From IMG/VR virus record IMGVR_UViG_3300035162_001049, positions 1 through 20,412 of that record: a DNA stretch of 20,412 nucleotides. One strand, given 5' to 3'. The notes under the pieces are model-generated. The model saw only the letters and a program-made list of their open reading frames with translations, was not told the origin of the DNA and searched no databases. The translations under genes and the position numbers were made by a program. The DNA comes from a virus. Positions 1 to 8,397 of the stretch are shown piece by piece (the first letter of the stretch is position 1; every line of letters begins with the position of its first letter).

Positions 1-3000
1 TAATTTTAATTTAGCAGGATCAAATATTTCAATGTCAATAATTTTTGTATCATCAACAGTATCATAAAGTGATAATCTTTTAAATTTATCAATATCAACT
101 GTAAGTGGCTGTGATCCAATAATGTTTAATGAATTAGAGTTTGTAGTTTTTTCAAATAAACGTACTGTACCTGTCTTGTCGCCTTCAAATGCAAGATTAA
201 CTCCGTGCGGTGCTGGAGAAATATATCCAGGTGAGCCAACTAGTATTGCATCTCTCGATGCTGAAATACTATATCCAAAAGATTCATTTAATGAAAGCGC
301 ATCATCAAGTTTTTCTGTTAAGAAGAATGTTTCAGATGTGCCTTTTTTCTCAAATACATAAACCGCTCCAGCAAACCCGTCATAGTCTTTAAATCTAGTT
401 CTAGTTCTATCAAACGATGTTTGTGAAGCATCAAATCTAGTTTGTAATGCATAAGGAGAATTAGTTGCTCCTACTGCAATAATTTCTGTTCCGCTAGATA
501 TTGAAATATCTTGTCCAAACATTTCATTTGGATAATTTGTAAAACTTGTTAATTTCTGTTTTAATCTATAAGCATACTCTGTTGAGTCTGAATCATATTT
601 GAATACATACGCACTTCCTTGATTCTGGAAGTTCTTATCTGCTAGTGGGCTAGTTACAACTAGTGTATTACCAGTATAATCTAATGCTATTGCAAATCCA
701 AACTTATCGCCTGAGCTAATAACTTCACTAGCATCAAGGTCACTTAGGTATGGTAATGAATCTGCATTAATTTGTTGAATTAAATTATAAGCACCTGAGT
801 TAGTATCTTTCTTGTAAAGGAATACTTTTCCTGAAGCAGTATCTGTACTATCTCCAACATTAACCCAAGGTTGGCCAGCATCAGGCAATTCGTTGTAGCT
901 TCTAATAGTGCTATCAGCACCTACTGCATTTGGACCTTCGTTTTGTAATTGGTGATATGTGCTTTGAAATTTTACAACATCACCGTGCTTATATTCATAA
1001 TTGTTTTTCCACAGCCCTTTATAATTTGGAAAATACTGCCCGTCACTATTAGGTGCTCCAACAGCTAGTATTGTTCCATTATAATTCATTGCTAGTGAGG
1101 TACCAAAACGATCATCTTGTTTGACCATTTCAAGTATTTGATTCTCGTCAAGTATTCCTGCATCTAATGTTGATCCGTCATCGCCAGTTGCAAGTGATTG
1201 TGGTAAAGATGCACCTGTTGTAACTGGATCCATTACTTGCCAGTCATTTGAGTAAAGTGTTAATGAACTTCCGTCGGATACATTATCAACTAATGCTTTC
1301 CACATTTCACCGTTTGAATAAACAATCGATCCTTTAGGATAAAAAGTAGAATCATCAGCAGCATATGTGCCTCTATAATTCTTGTTATAATCTAAGCGCC
1401 AGCCATCAGTAGCATTGTATGTATAAAGATACACACGCCCTTTGTTATCCTGAGAACCCGGTGCAGATACTGCCATAAAATATGTGCCAGCGGTATCTTT
1501 GCTTAATGTAATTTTTGAACCGAATCTTTCACGAGCATAAAATCTTGGACTTACTTGTATATCAATTAAATTCCACTGTTGAGAACCATACTGGTATATA
1601 AACATTGCTCCAGTTTCAAAATCTCCTGCATTTGACCCGCTACTAACTGCTTTTATGTTTTGTACTTCTGTCCATTCATTACTGTAAACATCAATAGTAC
1701 TACCGTCACCTTGAATGTTGTCAGTAGCTTTGTAAAGTCTTCCAGCATACAAAACAATATCGCCAATAAGATAGTTTGCATTTACATTAAAAGCACCTTT
1801 ATAGTTACTTGTAATTCCACTTGCTAAAGGAGCTCCGACTACAAGCCATTCACTATCAGGCGAAATTGCAATTTCGTTACCAAACGATCCAGTAGCTGCT
1901 GATTGCGCCCAAACCGGTGGCTCTAATAATTGCTTAGATGACAGGCCAGTAGCAGTTTTAACATAGATACCTACTTTACCTTCGTCTGGAATACCAACAA
2001 TAGCTTGTTTTAACAAATCACTGTATACTGTTTTCTTGCCAACACTTTCTGGAGTAGTAATACCAAAATCAATAATTTTACTTGGTGTAAATTGTTTTGT
2101 TTTTTCTGCTACTTCCCAACGTCCATTTACATTAGAATCTACAAATACTTTTGAGCCGTTAGTTAATAGTGCAACATGTTCCGGATTCATTGATTCATAA
2201 GATCCAAATCGTGCAGTAGTAAGAAGCATTGGATATGTTGCTGTGCTAGGATCATATCCATCAGCTGCATCAAACGTTTCTGTATGTTGTACAGTTATAG
2301 AAGTAGTAGTTGCTGCTTTAACTTTCCAAAATTTGTTCAACCCTACAATAGTAGTAATACCAAACATGTCATCAACTTTTAGCATGTGTGCTTTATCAAA
2401 GTCAAATGTTACTTCGTTGTCATCATTACTTGTAACGTTGGTTATTTTTAAATCATAAACAGTATTTGCTCTAAGTACTGTCCAAGAAGGCCCATCAAAG
2501 GTTACCCAAATGTGACTGTTGTCGTTAACTAGTGAAATATCTAAATCTAAAATACTATCTTTGTTTGTAACTGTAAAATCTACTTGACCAAATTTCACAT
2601 ACCCTGCTGTTTTAACAGGTTTAGAATCGTAACTAACAGGACTAATGTTAGTTGAATATGGAGTTGGCGCATATTGAAAGTTTGTTTTATCAATTCTATA
2701 ATATCTATCAACTGTAGTTTCTGCCGAAGGTTGTATAATAACAGGCTGCGGATTTAATTGAAATTTATCTGTTTCTAGTTTAATTTCAATTTTTGTAGAC
2801 TGGTCAACTCCGCCTAGTTGGCCTACTCTAAATCCCCATTCTTCGTTTAGGTCAACTGCTGATGTGTTAGTATCAGCACCTAATTTAGTAAACAATTTTG
2901 TAACAGCGTTGTTTGTGCCTTTTTCTCTAATAAATCCTTGATACAATTGAAACTGAGTAGTTGGATCTTCAGATAAGTTTTCTAAATAACTTCTAGTTTG

Positions 3001-6000
3001 ATAACCTATTGTATGCCTTGCTAAATCTCTTTGGCTTTTGCCAAGTCCTTCAGAAGAAACATCAAAGTAATCTTCAATTTGATTAATTCTATAATCAAAG
3101 TTAGGAATCAATTGCTTAACTGGCTCTGAATCTAATAAGGTCCAGTTGCTGTCTAAGAAAGTTTCGTCACTAGTGTGATTGCTTCTTGCAGTATACTTGT
3201 AAGATCTATAAGAAACAATATCGCCTAATTTATAATCATAGTAAGGAGACCATGTTCCAATAGAAACATTATCAAACAAAAATCCAGGACTAGTATAATC
3301 ACCATCCCAATCAGTTGTTCTAAATCCCTGGGCTTTGATTCTTTCTTGTCTATAACCTGTCGCTTTATCAAAAATAGTATCGTTGAATACTGTTTTATCA
3401 TCAAATATTGCTACATGCTCTTTAACAACATAATTTATTTTTAATAGATAAATGCCTTGCGTTGTATCTGTTGTACTAATTTCAACATTTTGAAAACTTC
3501 TTGATACATCTAAAAACTGAGGATCTAATGCAGACCCGTCTGCGTTTAGTACATTGTAATCGTAGAAACCATCTAATAGACTTTCAGCAACACCAACTGC
3601 AAGATTAATGTCCATACGTGTTGCGCCAGGACTAACTGTTAGGATAGATCCTTGTGCCCAGTTGTGAACTGACCAGTACATAAATTCTTTTGCTGCTGTT
3701 ACAAAATCTTGTACTACCTGATTAGTGCCGTCATAGTTTGCAAAATTAAAACCTTGTCCTTTAAGATATTCTTGATACCCTAGTAGAAAATCTACTACAC
3801 TTTGAATAGTATTAAATTCTGTTCCGTAGCTAACATTAACAACATCAAAAGTATTAAAACTTCTTCTACGCTGTGCTATTACAGCATTATCAACTGGTAG
3901 GTCTGGAAGTTTAACTAGTTTATCTTTACTAAACGTGTCTCCTTGAGTGTGAGTAGAATTAGCTCTGTAAAATACTCCTCTATAAGAAACAATTTGTCCA
4001 TTATTAAATGTTTTTCCTGCTTCCCATTCTGAATACGCTGCTGAAGTTCCTGCAACTGAAATTACAGGATCTTTCTGAAGCGGATAAGGTGTATATGTTT
4101 TAAAATACGGATTAACATTATCGTATCCGTTAATTGTCCAACCAGACGCTGTCTTTTCAAAAATCACACCACTGTATGTTGCTGAAGAAATTGGTGAACT
4201 CACATTAAAGATAATGTCATAGTTTTCTTGAGGTATAAACACACTAGTACTCGACGAACTAGGATTCTTACTATCTAACAAGTATCGTTGTTGCTCTTGG
4301 TCAACAAATCCGCTTAGTCTAGAAGTAAGCCTAACATTGATATTAGAAATAGTTTTTTGTGCTTCAGATATCAATTCACCTTGAGATTTAATATAAGATG
4401 AAAGATAGTACGATAGTCCAGCAACTTGAGTTGTTCCTGAAACTGGAAGCTGTAGTTGGCTAAGAGTTAAAAACGTATCTGTAGTGGTATGCACTAGCTG
4501 ATTAATAATATTACGTTTTGCAATAGCTCTATCAAAGTTTAAAATTAAGTAATCAAAAGGCTTTAACAATGCCAATGCAGTAGTAACTGCAAATGGATAT
4601 TCAGAACTAGATTTCCATGCATATTCAACAGGACTAACATCTCCTAGTTTGAACGAGCCTCTGTTGTTTATAAGTTGGAAGTTACCTGCAAGTCCTGACG
4701 TTAGCGGGTCTAATAAGTTACCGTCACAGTCGCATGGTATATGAGTTAATATACTTGATCTTGCATATCTAGGATAAATTCCAGCTGTAGTACCTTGTGC
4801 AATTTTACCAGCTTGAATATCTTCCCATAAAACTAAGTTACCGTTTGTGTACGGTGCTGCTCCATATTCTGTATCCCACCAAGTTGGCTTTTCTGTAAAA
4901 CCAAGCATTTCCCATGGATGAGTATGTGGTCTATCAGTATCATAAAAATGCTTGTACACCCCTCTCCAATATCCCGGCAAGTTTACAGTGCCTGTTGGGT
5001 CTGTCATATTTGAATATGTATATGTAAACGGCTCACCATCAACAAAGGCATCATTTACTGTATATGATAGATTAGTATTTTGTACCCAAGATAAAAACTC
5101 TTGGTTAATAACGCTATCTAGCTCTTCTTTTGTAAATGTTGCATTGCCATAATATCCGCCTAATGCTTTATCGATATCAAATACAGCAGGATCATATTGT
5201 TGCTTAATGTTGTTATAAATTCTGTATTCAAACTCTAAAAGTAAATCATCTCTAAAGTCATCATAGGCTGTTGTTTTACTACCATCATGTCCTTGAATTA
5301 CATTCTTAGGAGTTCTATAAGTATCGTCTAAATACATCTCAGGTTTGAACTTAGGATATACTCCAATTGAAGTAGGCGTTGGAGGAACATGGCTAAATGC
5401 CGTTGACACATATTCTCTAATTTCTATTCTGTCGTCTTCTTCTAGTGTAGTTGAAATATCAATAAATCCAAACGCACTATTAATTGTGTAATCAGTATTA
5501 ACTAATAGCTGATTGTCGTTTAAGTAAACATACACAGCTCTTCTACTAAGTGTATCTAAATTAAAATTCTCAGTTAACGTAAAAGTTGTAATACCAATAT
5601 CTGCTACAATATATTTTGTTGATGTAAACGCTCCTGCACCTATCATATCAGAATCAGCAAAAGGACTGTCAATAGTTTTAGTCTTTGTCATTGACTCGAT
5701 AATTGTATCTAAGAAATCAGCAGTGTTATCGTTAAACTCTAGTATAGTTGACTGTTTAATAATATTTTGTTTAAAAACAGTATAAGCATTTTTAGCATGT
5801 CTTAGCGATTTTACAACGTTAAGATCTTTATCGTTGATTAGCATAGTTGATACTGCTGCAAATCCAGAGTGTTTAAGGAATCGTTTTGAGTGCTTTTGAT
5901 AATCTGCTAAATCTCTAAGATTAGAAACACCTGGAATTGCGCCAACTATTCTTTTATCAAATTCTAAAGACGATTTTAAATGATCAGATGCTTGACCTAA

Positions 6001-8397
6001 TGTGAATGTTTTAAGTTGTTCGTTTAGAGGATTTTTTTCTATGCCTACTGGAATTTCGTAGTAACCTTTATCAGGCACAATATCTGCTACTACTTTAATT
6101 GTAATAACATCGTTAATTGCAAAAGTTTTTTCAAAAGTAAACTGCGAAGATGCTCTTGTATACGGAGTACTAATAGCTTCGCCGTTAAGGTAAAAATTAA
6201 TAATAGCGTTACTAGGTAATTTTTCCCAGTCAACAGTTTCAAACACTGCTACTGAGTCAGCAACAGTTAATGTATAAGAATCAACAATCGGTTGAAGGAA
6301 TGTTTTATCAGTAGCAATCCACCCATTAACATACATGTCATTAATTTTATAATACCCAACATTAGTATTTTTAGTATACTGTGTTTGAGATAAAGTATAA
6401 ACAAACTTATCTGTTTCAAAATTCCAATCAAAAACAATATCCCCAACGTTATTGATATTGGCATACTTTAATGCAAACCCTAATTCAGTATCTGCAGTGC
6501 CAGTTCCAACTTTATAACTTACAAGATTAGATCCAACAAATGTTGACACAGGATATGTTACTGCATCACCAAAAGATACTCCACTACTATCAAACACATC
6601 AAACAATGGTGATTGATTAGCTTTTATTTTAGCCTGACTCTTAACCCAGTTTGTACCGGTATAATGATACATTCTGCCTGAGTTTGCAGTTCCTCTACGA
6701 ATTAATACAGCTTCGTTAAACACCGAATCTGAATCTGCTGTTTCTTTTAAAGTAATTTGTGTTTTATTGTTATGCTTAACAAACTTAACTTCGTATATTT
6801 TGTTATTTGCTTGATTGTCTGTATCAGAAATTACAAGAACTCTTGCTCCTTCAAACAAAAACTCTCCGTCAACATTGTAGCCTTCGCTTCCTTCAATGTT
6901 AGAAAACACATCAGTAGTAAAGTCATCAACATAGTCAACAGTTTGTTTTGCAACAGCACCATGATTAAACAATTGAATGTTAGGTAAGAACTCAATAATT
7001 GGACGTTTAGCTCTTGCAGTTTCTAACGAGTCAAAATCTTGGCCTCTAAGTCTAAATGCTTGTTCTAGTACAGATCTATGAAACCATCTATTATATCTTG
7101 ACCACGGATTAGAATCTTTGCTATTTCTTGCAATAGTGATATAATCTTTATTACCAGGATATTGAGTTGCATCATCAAATGGCTGTGTATCAAATCCTTC
7201 ATTATCAAACAAAATTTCCGGTGTGTCGGTTGCAAGTGGTGGTGGAACTAAATCAGCAAAGTTAATTAATGTGATACTATCGCCCACACCTTCAACTAGC
7301 CATGTGTTGTTTGCATATTTTGCAGGCTCAACCTGTCCTCTAAAATCTACAACTAGACCGTTTGTAAATGCTAGTCCGGTTGCTGTGGTATAATCTTTTT
7401 TACCAACAATTTCTTTATCAACGTTGATGAATGTGTTTGAATCAATGTCAGCAACAATAAACCTACCTAATCTGTTAGGTGATACATCACTTTGATAATA
7501 TAAAATATCAGGTGAGTTGGCTGGAACTGTAAATGTAATTGTTCCAACTGTTGTACCATTGCCTTCAACTCCTTGATTGTATAGTAGCGATGCAAATGCT
7601 GCATCGTTAGCTTCTAATTTCCAATCCTGCGAATCAACTGTAATACTACTTCCGTCTAAAATACTTGTGTTATTAATACACTTCCATAACTTTCCGTCAA
7701 ATACTGCTAGTTCACCAGCAAAATATGCTTTGTTAGGATTAAAAATTAACGACCCAGTATCGTAATTACTTCGAATGTAAAACCCTTCTTGAGGAGAGTT
7801 TACTTCAAACTTATAAGTTTGGCCTCTGTATAATGTGATGTCTGGATTATCAGTAATATTATCAGGTGAAAGTACCCAGCTATTAATTCCTGTCTTTACT
7901 TTATAAGTACTTTGAATATTAGATGCTTGTCCGTATACATCTACAGACGGTGTTCCTGCTGGCACCCAATAGTATTCTCTGTAGTTAATAAACTTGTCCC
8001 AATTAACAGGTGGGTTCCAACTGTAATGCTCTTGCTCTGTTGTTTTGTCATCGCGCTCGTTAGTATTGCCAAAAAATTCCAACATACTTTTAAGATCAAT
8101 GTAGTCATTAAACTTTTTAACTTCTTGATTTTCTTCAACAGTAATTCCGGGCTCTAATTGATAACGACTTCTTAATGTTTGATCATTATCAAGATATACA
8201 TCTTTCCCGTTATACGTTTTACCGTAACGCTTTCCAATATACCCAACAGTTTTGTCAACAACACCTGGTTGTACAAGAGGATCTAATACTCCTGATAAAA
8301 ACTTTTTATTTGCAGGAGTTTGAAAAACTGTAGGAAGAAAGTCTGAGCTGTTTCTAATTGGAATATCGCTCTTAGGAAACTTTTTCTTGTCTGCCAT
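1..8397 (-). CDS. Giant virion structural protein with beta-propeller and CBM-like modules (C-terminus off window)
   Basis: I read this frame codon by codon from the ATG at 8395-8397 to base 1 and found no stop, giving 2799 codons with the 3' end beyond the left edge. The ATG overlaps the gp6 stop by one base (TAATG), so this is the next gene of the baseplate operon; a Shine-Dalgarno is weak (GTGAG about 10 nt upstream). Visible blocks: an N-terminal segment with FLPTVFQTPANKKFL (residues 20-34) and YYWVPAG (141-147); a tryptophan-rich block with HTHPWEMLGF (about 1158-1167), a WWD at 1173-1175 and a Cys-Asp-Cys at 1222-1224; six GD-x-V-x-Y modules; and six FG-GAP-like blades from residue 2172 on. 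Similar very large proteins follow gp6 in marine T4-like phages and are called virion structural proteins. Location in the baseplate periphery and a role in host binding are inference. It takes the place of T4 gp7/gp8, but I see no basis to call it a homologue. Confidence 0.9.
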   Translation of the reverse strand, partial: MADKKKFPKSDIPIRNSSDFLPTVFQTPANKKFLSGVLDPLVQPGVVDKTVGYIGKRYGKTYNGKDVYLDNDQTLRSRYQLEPGITVEENQEVKKFNDYIDLKSMLEFFGNTNERDDKTTEQEHYSWNPPVNWDKFINYREYYWVPAGTPSVDVYGQASNIQSTYKVKTGINSWVLSPDNITDNPDITLYRGQTYKFEVNSPQEGFYIRSNYDTGSLIFNPNKAYFAGELAVFDGKLWKCINNTSILDGSSITVDSQDWKLEANDAAFASLLYNQGVEGNGTTVGTITFTVPANSPDILYYQSDVSPNRLGRFIVADIDSNTFINVDKEIVGKKDYTTATGLAFTNGLVVDFRGQVEPAKYANNTWLVEGVGDSITLINFADLVPPPLATDTPEILFDNEGFDTQPFDDATQYPGNKDYITIARNSKDSNPWSRYNRWFHRSVLEQAFRLRGQDFDSLETARAKRPIIEFLPNIQLFNHGAVAKQTVDYVDDFTTDVFSNIEGSEGYNVDGEFLFEGARVLVISDTDNQANNKIYEVKFVKHNNKTQITLKETADSDSVFNEAVLIRRGTANSGRMYHYTGTNWVKSQAKIKANQSPLFDVFDSSGVSFGDAVTYPVSTFVGSNLVSYKVGTGTADTELGFALKYANINNVGDIVFDWNFETDKFVYTLSQTQYTKNTNVGYYKINDMYVNGWIATDKTFLQPIVDSYTLTVADSVAVFETVDWEKLPSNAIINFYLNGEAISTPYTRASSQFTFEKTFAINDVITIKVVADIVPDKGYYEIPVGIEKNPLNEQLKTFTLGQASDHLKSSLEFDKRIVGAIPGVSNLRDLADYQKHSKRFLKHSGFAAVSTMLINDKDLNVVKSLRHAKNAYTVFKQNIIKQSTILEFNDNTADFLDTIIESMTKTKTIDSPFADSDMIGAGAFTSTKYIVADIGITTFTLTENFNLDTLSRRAVYVYLNDNQLLVNTDYTINSAFGFIDISTTLEEDDRIEIREYVSTAFSHVPPTPTSIGVYPKFKPEMYLDDTYRTPKNVIQGHDGSKTTAYDDFRDDLLLEFEYRIYNNIKQQYDPAVFDIDKALGGYYGNATFTKEELDSVINQEFLSWVQNTNLSYTVNDAFVDGEPFTYTYSNMTDPTGTVNLPGYWRGVYKHFYDTDRPHTHPWEMLGFTEKPTWWDTEYGAAPYTNGNLVLWEDIQAGKIAQGTTAGIYPRYARSSILTHIPCDCDGNLLDPLTSGLAGNFQLINNRGSFKLGDVSPVEYAWKSSSEYPFAVTTALALLKPFDYLILNFDRAIAKRNIINQLVHTTTDTFLTLSQLQLPVSGTTQVAGLSYYLSSYIKSQGELISEAQKTISNINVRLTSRLSGFVDQEQQRYLLDSKNPSSSSTSVFIPQENYDIIFNVSSPISSATYSGVIFEKTASGWTINGYDNVNPYFKTYTPYPLQKDPVISVAGTSAAYSEWEAGKTFNNGQIVSYRGVFYRANSTHTQGDTFSKDKLVKLPDLPVDNAVIAQRRRSFNTFDVVNVSYGTEFNTIQSVVDFLLGYQEYLKGQGFNFANYDGTNQVVQDFVTAAKEFMYWSVHNWAQGSILTVSPGATRMDINLAVGVAESLLDGFYDYNVLNADGSALDPQFLDVSRSFQNVEISTTDTTQGIYLLKINYVVKEHVAIFDDKTVFNDTIFDKATGYRQERIKAQGFRTTDWDGDYTSPGFLFDNVSIGTWSPYYDYKLGDIVSYRSYKYTARSNHTSDETFLDSNWTLLDSEPVKQLIPNFDYRINQIEDYFDVSSEGLGKSQRDLARHTIGYQTRSYLENLSEDPTTQFQLYQGFIREKGTNNAVTKLFTKLGADTNTSAVDLNEEWGFRVGQLGGVDQSTKIEIKLETDKFQLNPQPVIIQPSAETTVDRYYRIDKTNFQYAPTPYSTNISPVSYDSKPVKTAGYVKFGQVDFTVTNKDSILDLDISLVNDNSHIWVTFDGPSWTVLRANTVYDLKITNVTSNDDNEVTFDFDKAHMLKVDDMFGITTIVGLNKFWKVKAATTTSITVQHTETFDAADGYDPSTATYPMLLTTARFGSYESMNPEHVALLTNGSKVFVDSNVNGRWEVAEKTKQFTPSKIIDFGITTPESVGKKTVYSDLLKQAIVGIPDEGKVGIYVKTATGLSSKQLLEPPVWAQSAATGSFGNEIAISPDSEWLVVGAPLASGITSNYKGAFNVNANYLIGDIVLYAGRLYKATDNIQGDGSTIDVYSNEWTEVQNIKAVSSGSNAGDFETGAMFIYQYGSQQWNLIDIQVSPRFYARERFGSKITLSKDTAGTYFMAVSAPGSQDNKGRVYLYTYNATDGWRLDYNKNYRGTYAADDSTFYPKGSIVYSNGEMWKALVDNVSDGSSLTLYSNDWQVMDPVTTGASLPQSLATGDDGSTLDAGILDENQILEMVKQDDRFGTSLAMNYNGTILAVGAPNSDGQYFPNYKGLWKNNYEYKHGDVVKFQSTYHQLQNEGPNAVGADSTIRSYNELPDAGQPWVNVGDSTDTASGKVFLYKKDTNSGAYNLIQQINADSLPYLSDLDASEVISSGDKFGFAIALDYTGNTLVVTSPLADKNFQNQGSAYVFKYDSDSTEYAYRLKQKLTSFTNYPNEMFGQDISISSGTEIIAVGATNSPYALQTRFDASQTSFDRTRTRFKDYDGFAGAVYVFEKKGTSETFFLTEKLDDALSLNESFGYSISASRDAILVGSPGYISPAPHGVNLAFEGDKTGTVRLFEKTTNSNSLNIIGSQPLTVDIDKFKRLSLYDTVDDTKIIDIEIFDPAKLKL
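859..1029 (-). repeat. CBM5/12-like module 6 of the giant protein
   Basis: Residues about 2457-2513. It begins NYKGLW and has Y2467, Y2469, G2472-D2473, V2475 and F2477, then a Tyr three residues later, and closes with a Trp at 2511. It lies directly after the third FG-GAP blade (F2431). Layout matches the other modules except for a longer loop before the last Trp. A ChtBD3-like fold is inferred from the pattern only. Confidence 0.5.
1234..1380 (-). repeat. CBM5/12-like module 5 of the giant protein
   Basis: Residues about 2340-2388, beginning NYRGTY and continuing through a G-S-I-V-Y strand, a MWKA strand, a D-G-S-S turn and a closing SNDW (W2386). It follows the second FG-GAP blade (F2292). 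The Asp of the usual GD pair is replaced by Ser, so this copy is slightly degenerate. Confidence 0.5.
1663..1806 (-). repeat. CBM5/12-like module 4 of the giant protein
   Basis: Residues about 2198-2245, beginning NYKGAF, with Y2209, G2212-D2213, V2215 and Y2217, then GRLYKA, a D-G-S-T turn and a closing SNEW (W2242). It is inserted after the first FG-GAP blade (F2172). The GD-x-V-x-Y-x-G-x-x-Y-x-A layout is the one known from ChtBD3/CBM5_12 carbohydrate-binding domains. Confidence 0.55.
3133..3258 (-). repeat. CBM5/12-like module 3 of the giant protein
   Basis: Residues about 1714-1755. This is the most canonical copy: W1716 at the start, YDYKLGDIVSY (1720-1730), then YKYTARSNHTS and a closing NW (W1752). 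The two framing tryptophans, the GD pair and the aromatic residues fit the ChtBD3 pattern well. Confidence 0.6.
3907..4032 (-). repeat. CBM5/12-like module 2 of the giant protein
   Basis: Residues about 1456-1497, with W1458, then NNGQIVSYRG (1465-1474; Gln in place of the usual Asp) and FYRANSTHTQGDTF. The closing Trp is absent (Leu instead). It aligns by eye with module 3, sharing the T/N-H-T-x-x-x-T-F turn. Confidence 0.55.
7615..7743 (-). repeat. CBM5/12-like module 1 of the giant protein
   Basis: Residues about 219-261, near the N-terminus: NPNKAYFAGELAVFDGKLWK, then a D-G-S-S turn and a closing QDW (W259). It shares the turn and closing Trp with modules 4 and 5 but has GE instead of GD. 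Its distance from the others suggests the module has spread within the gene, or that it is a general connecting fold in this protein. Confidence 0.4.

Larger units (their letters stand above)
178..1890 (-). repeat. FG-GAP/integrin-alpha-like beta-propeller blades in the giant protein
   Basis: Six repeats share the pattern FG-x-x-I/L-x-hydrophobic-(8-12)-hydrophobic-hydrophobic-V-G/S-A/S-P, usually followed by G-x-V/A-Y-hydrophobic-hydrophobic. Their first Phe residues are F2172 (FGNEIAIS ... VVGAP), F2292 (FGSKITLS ... AVSAP, then GRVYLY), F2431 (FGTSLAMN ... AVGAP), F2566 (FGFAIALD ... VVTSP, then GSAYVFK), F2627 (FGQDISIS ... AVGAT, then GAVYVFE) and F2707 (FGYSISAS ... LVGSP, then GTVRLFE). 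This is the signature of FG-GAP blades, as in integrin alpha chains and many bacterial surface proteins. Spacing is uneven (61-139 residues) because the first three blades carry an inserted module. More blades may lie beyond the left edge. I do not see the full DxDxDG calcium loop typical of classical FG-GAP repeats. Confidence 0.75.

Noticed and set aside
122-8157. Several 60-81-codon open frames on both strands
   Set aside because: All fall inside the giant minus-strand gene in other frames and show no family pattern or ribosome site.
1-8397. The giant frame being two or more genes joined by sequencing error, or containing a frameshift
   Set aside because: There is no stop in 2799 codons and protein-like composition continues throughout, with repeats in the same frame at residues 219, 1456, 1714 and 2172-2707.
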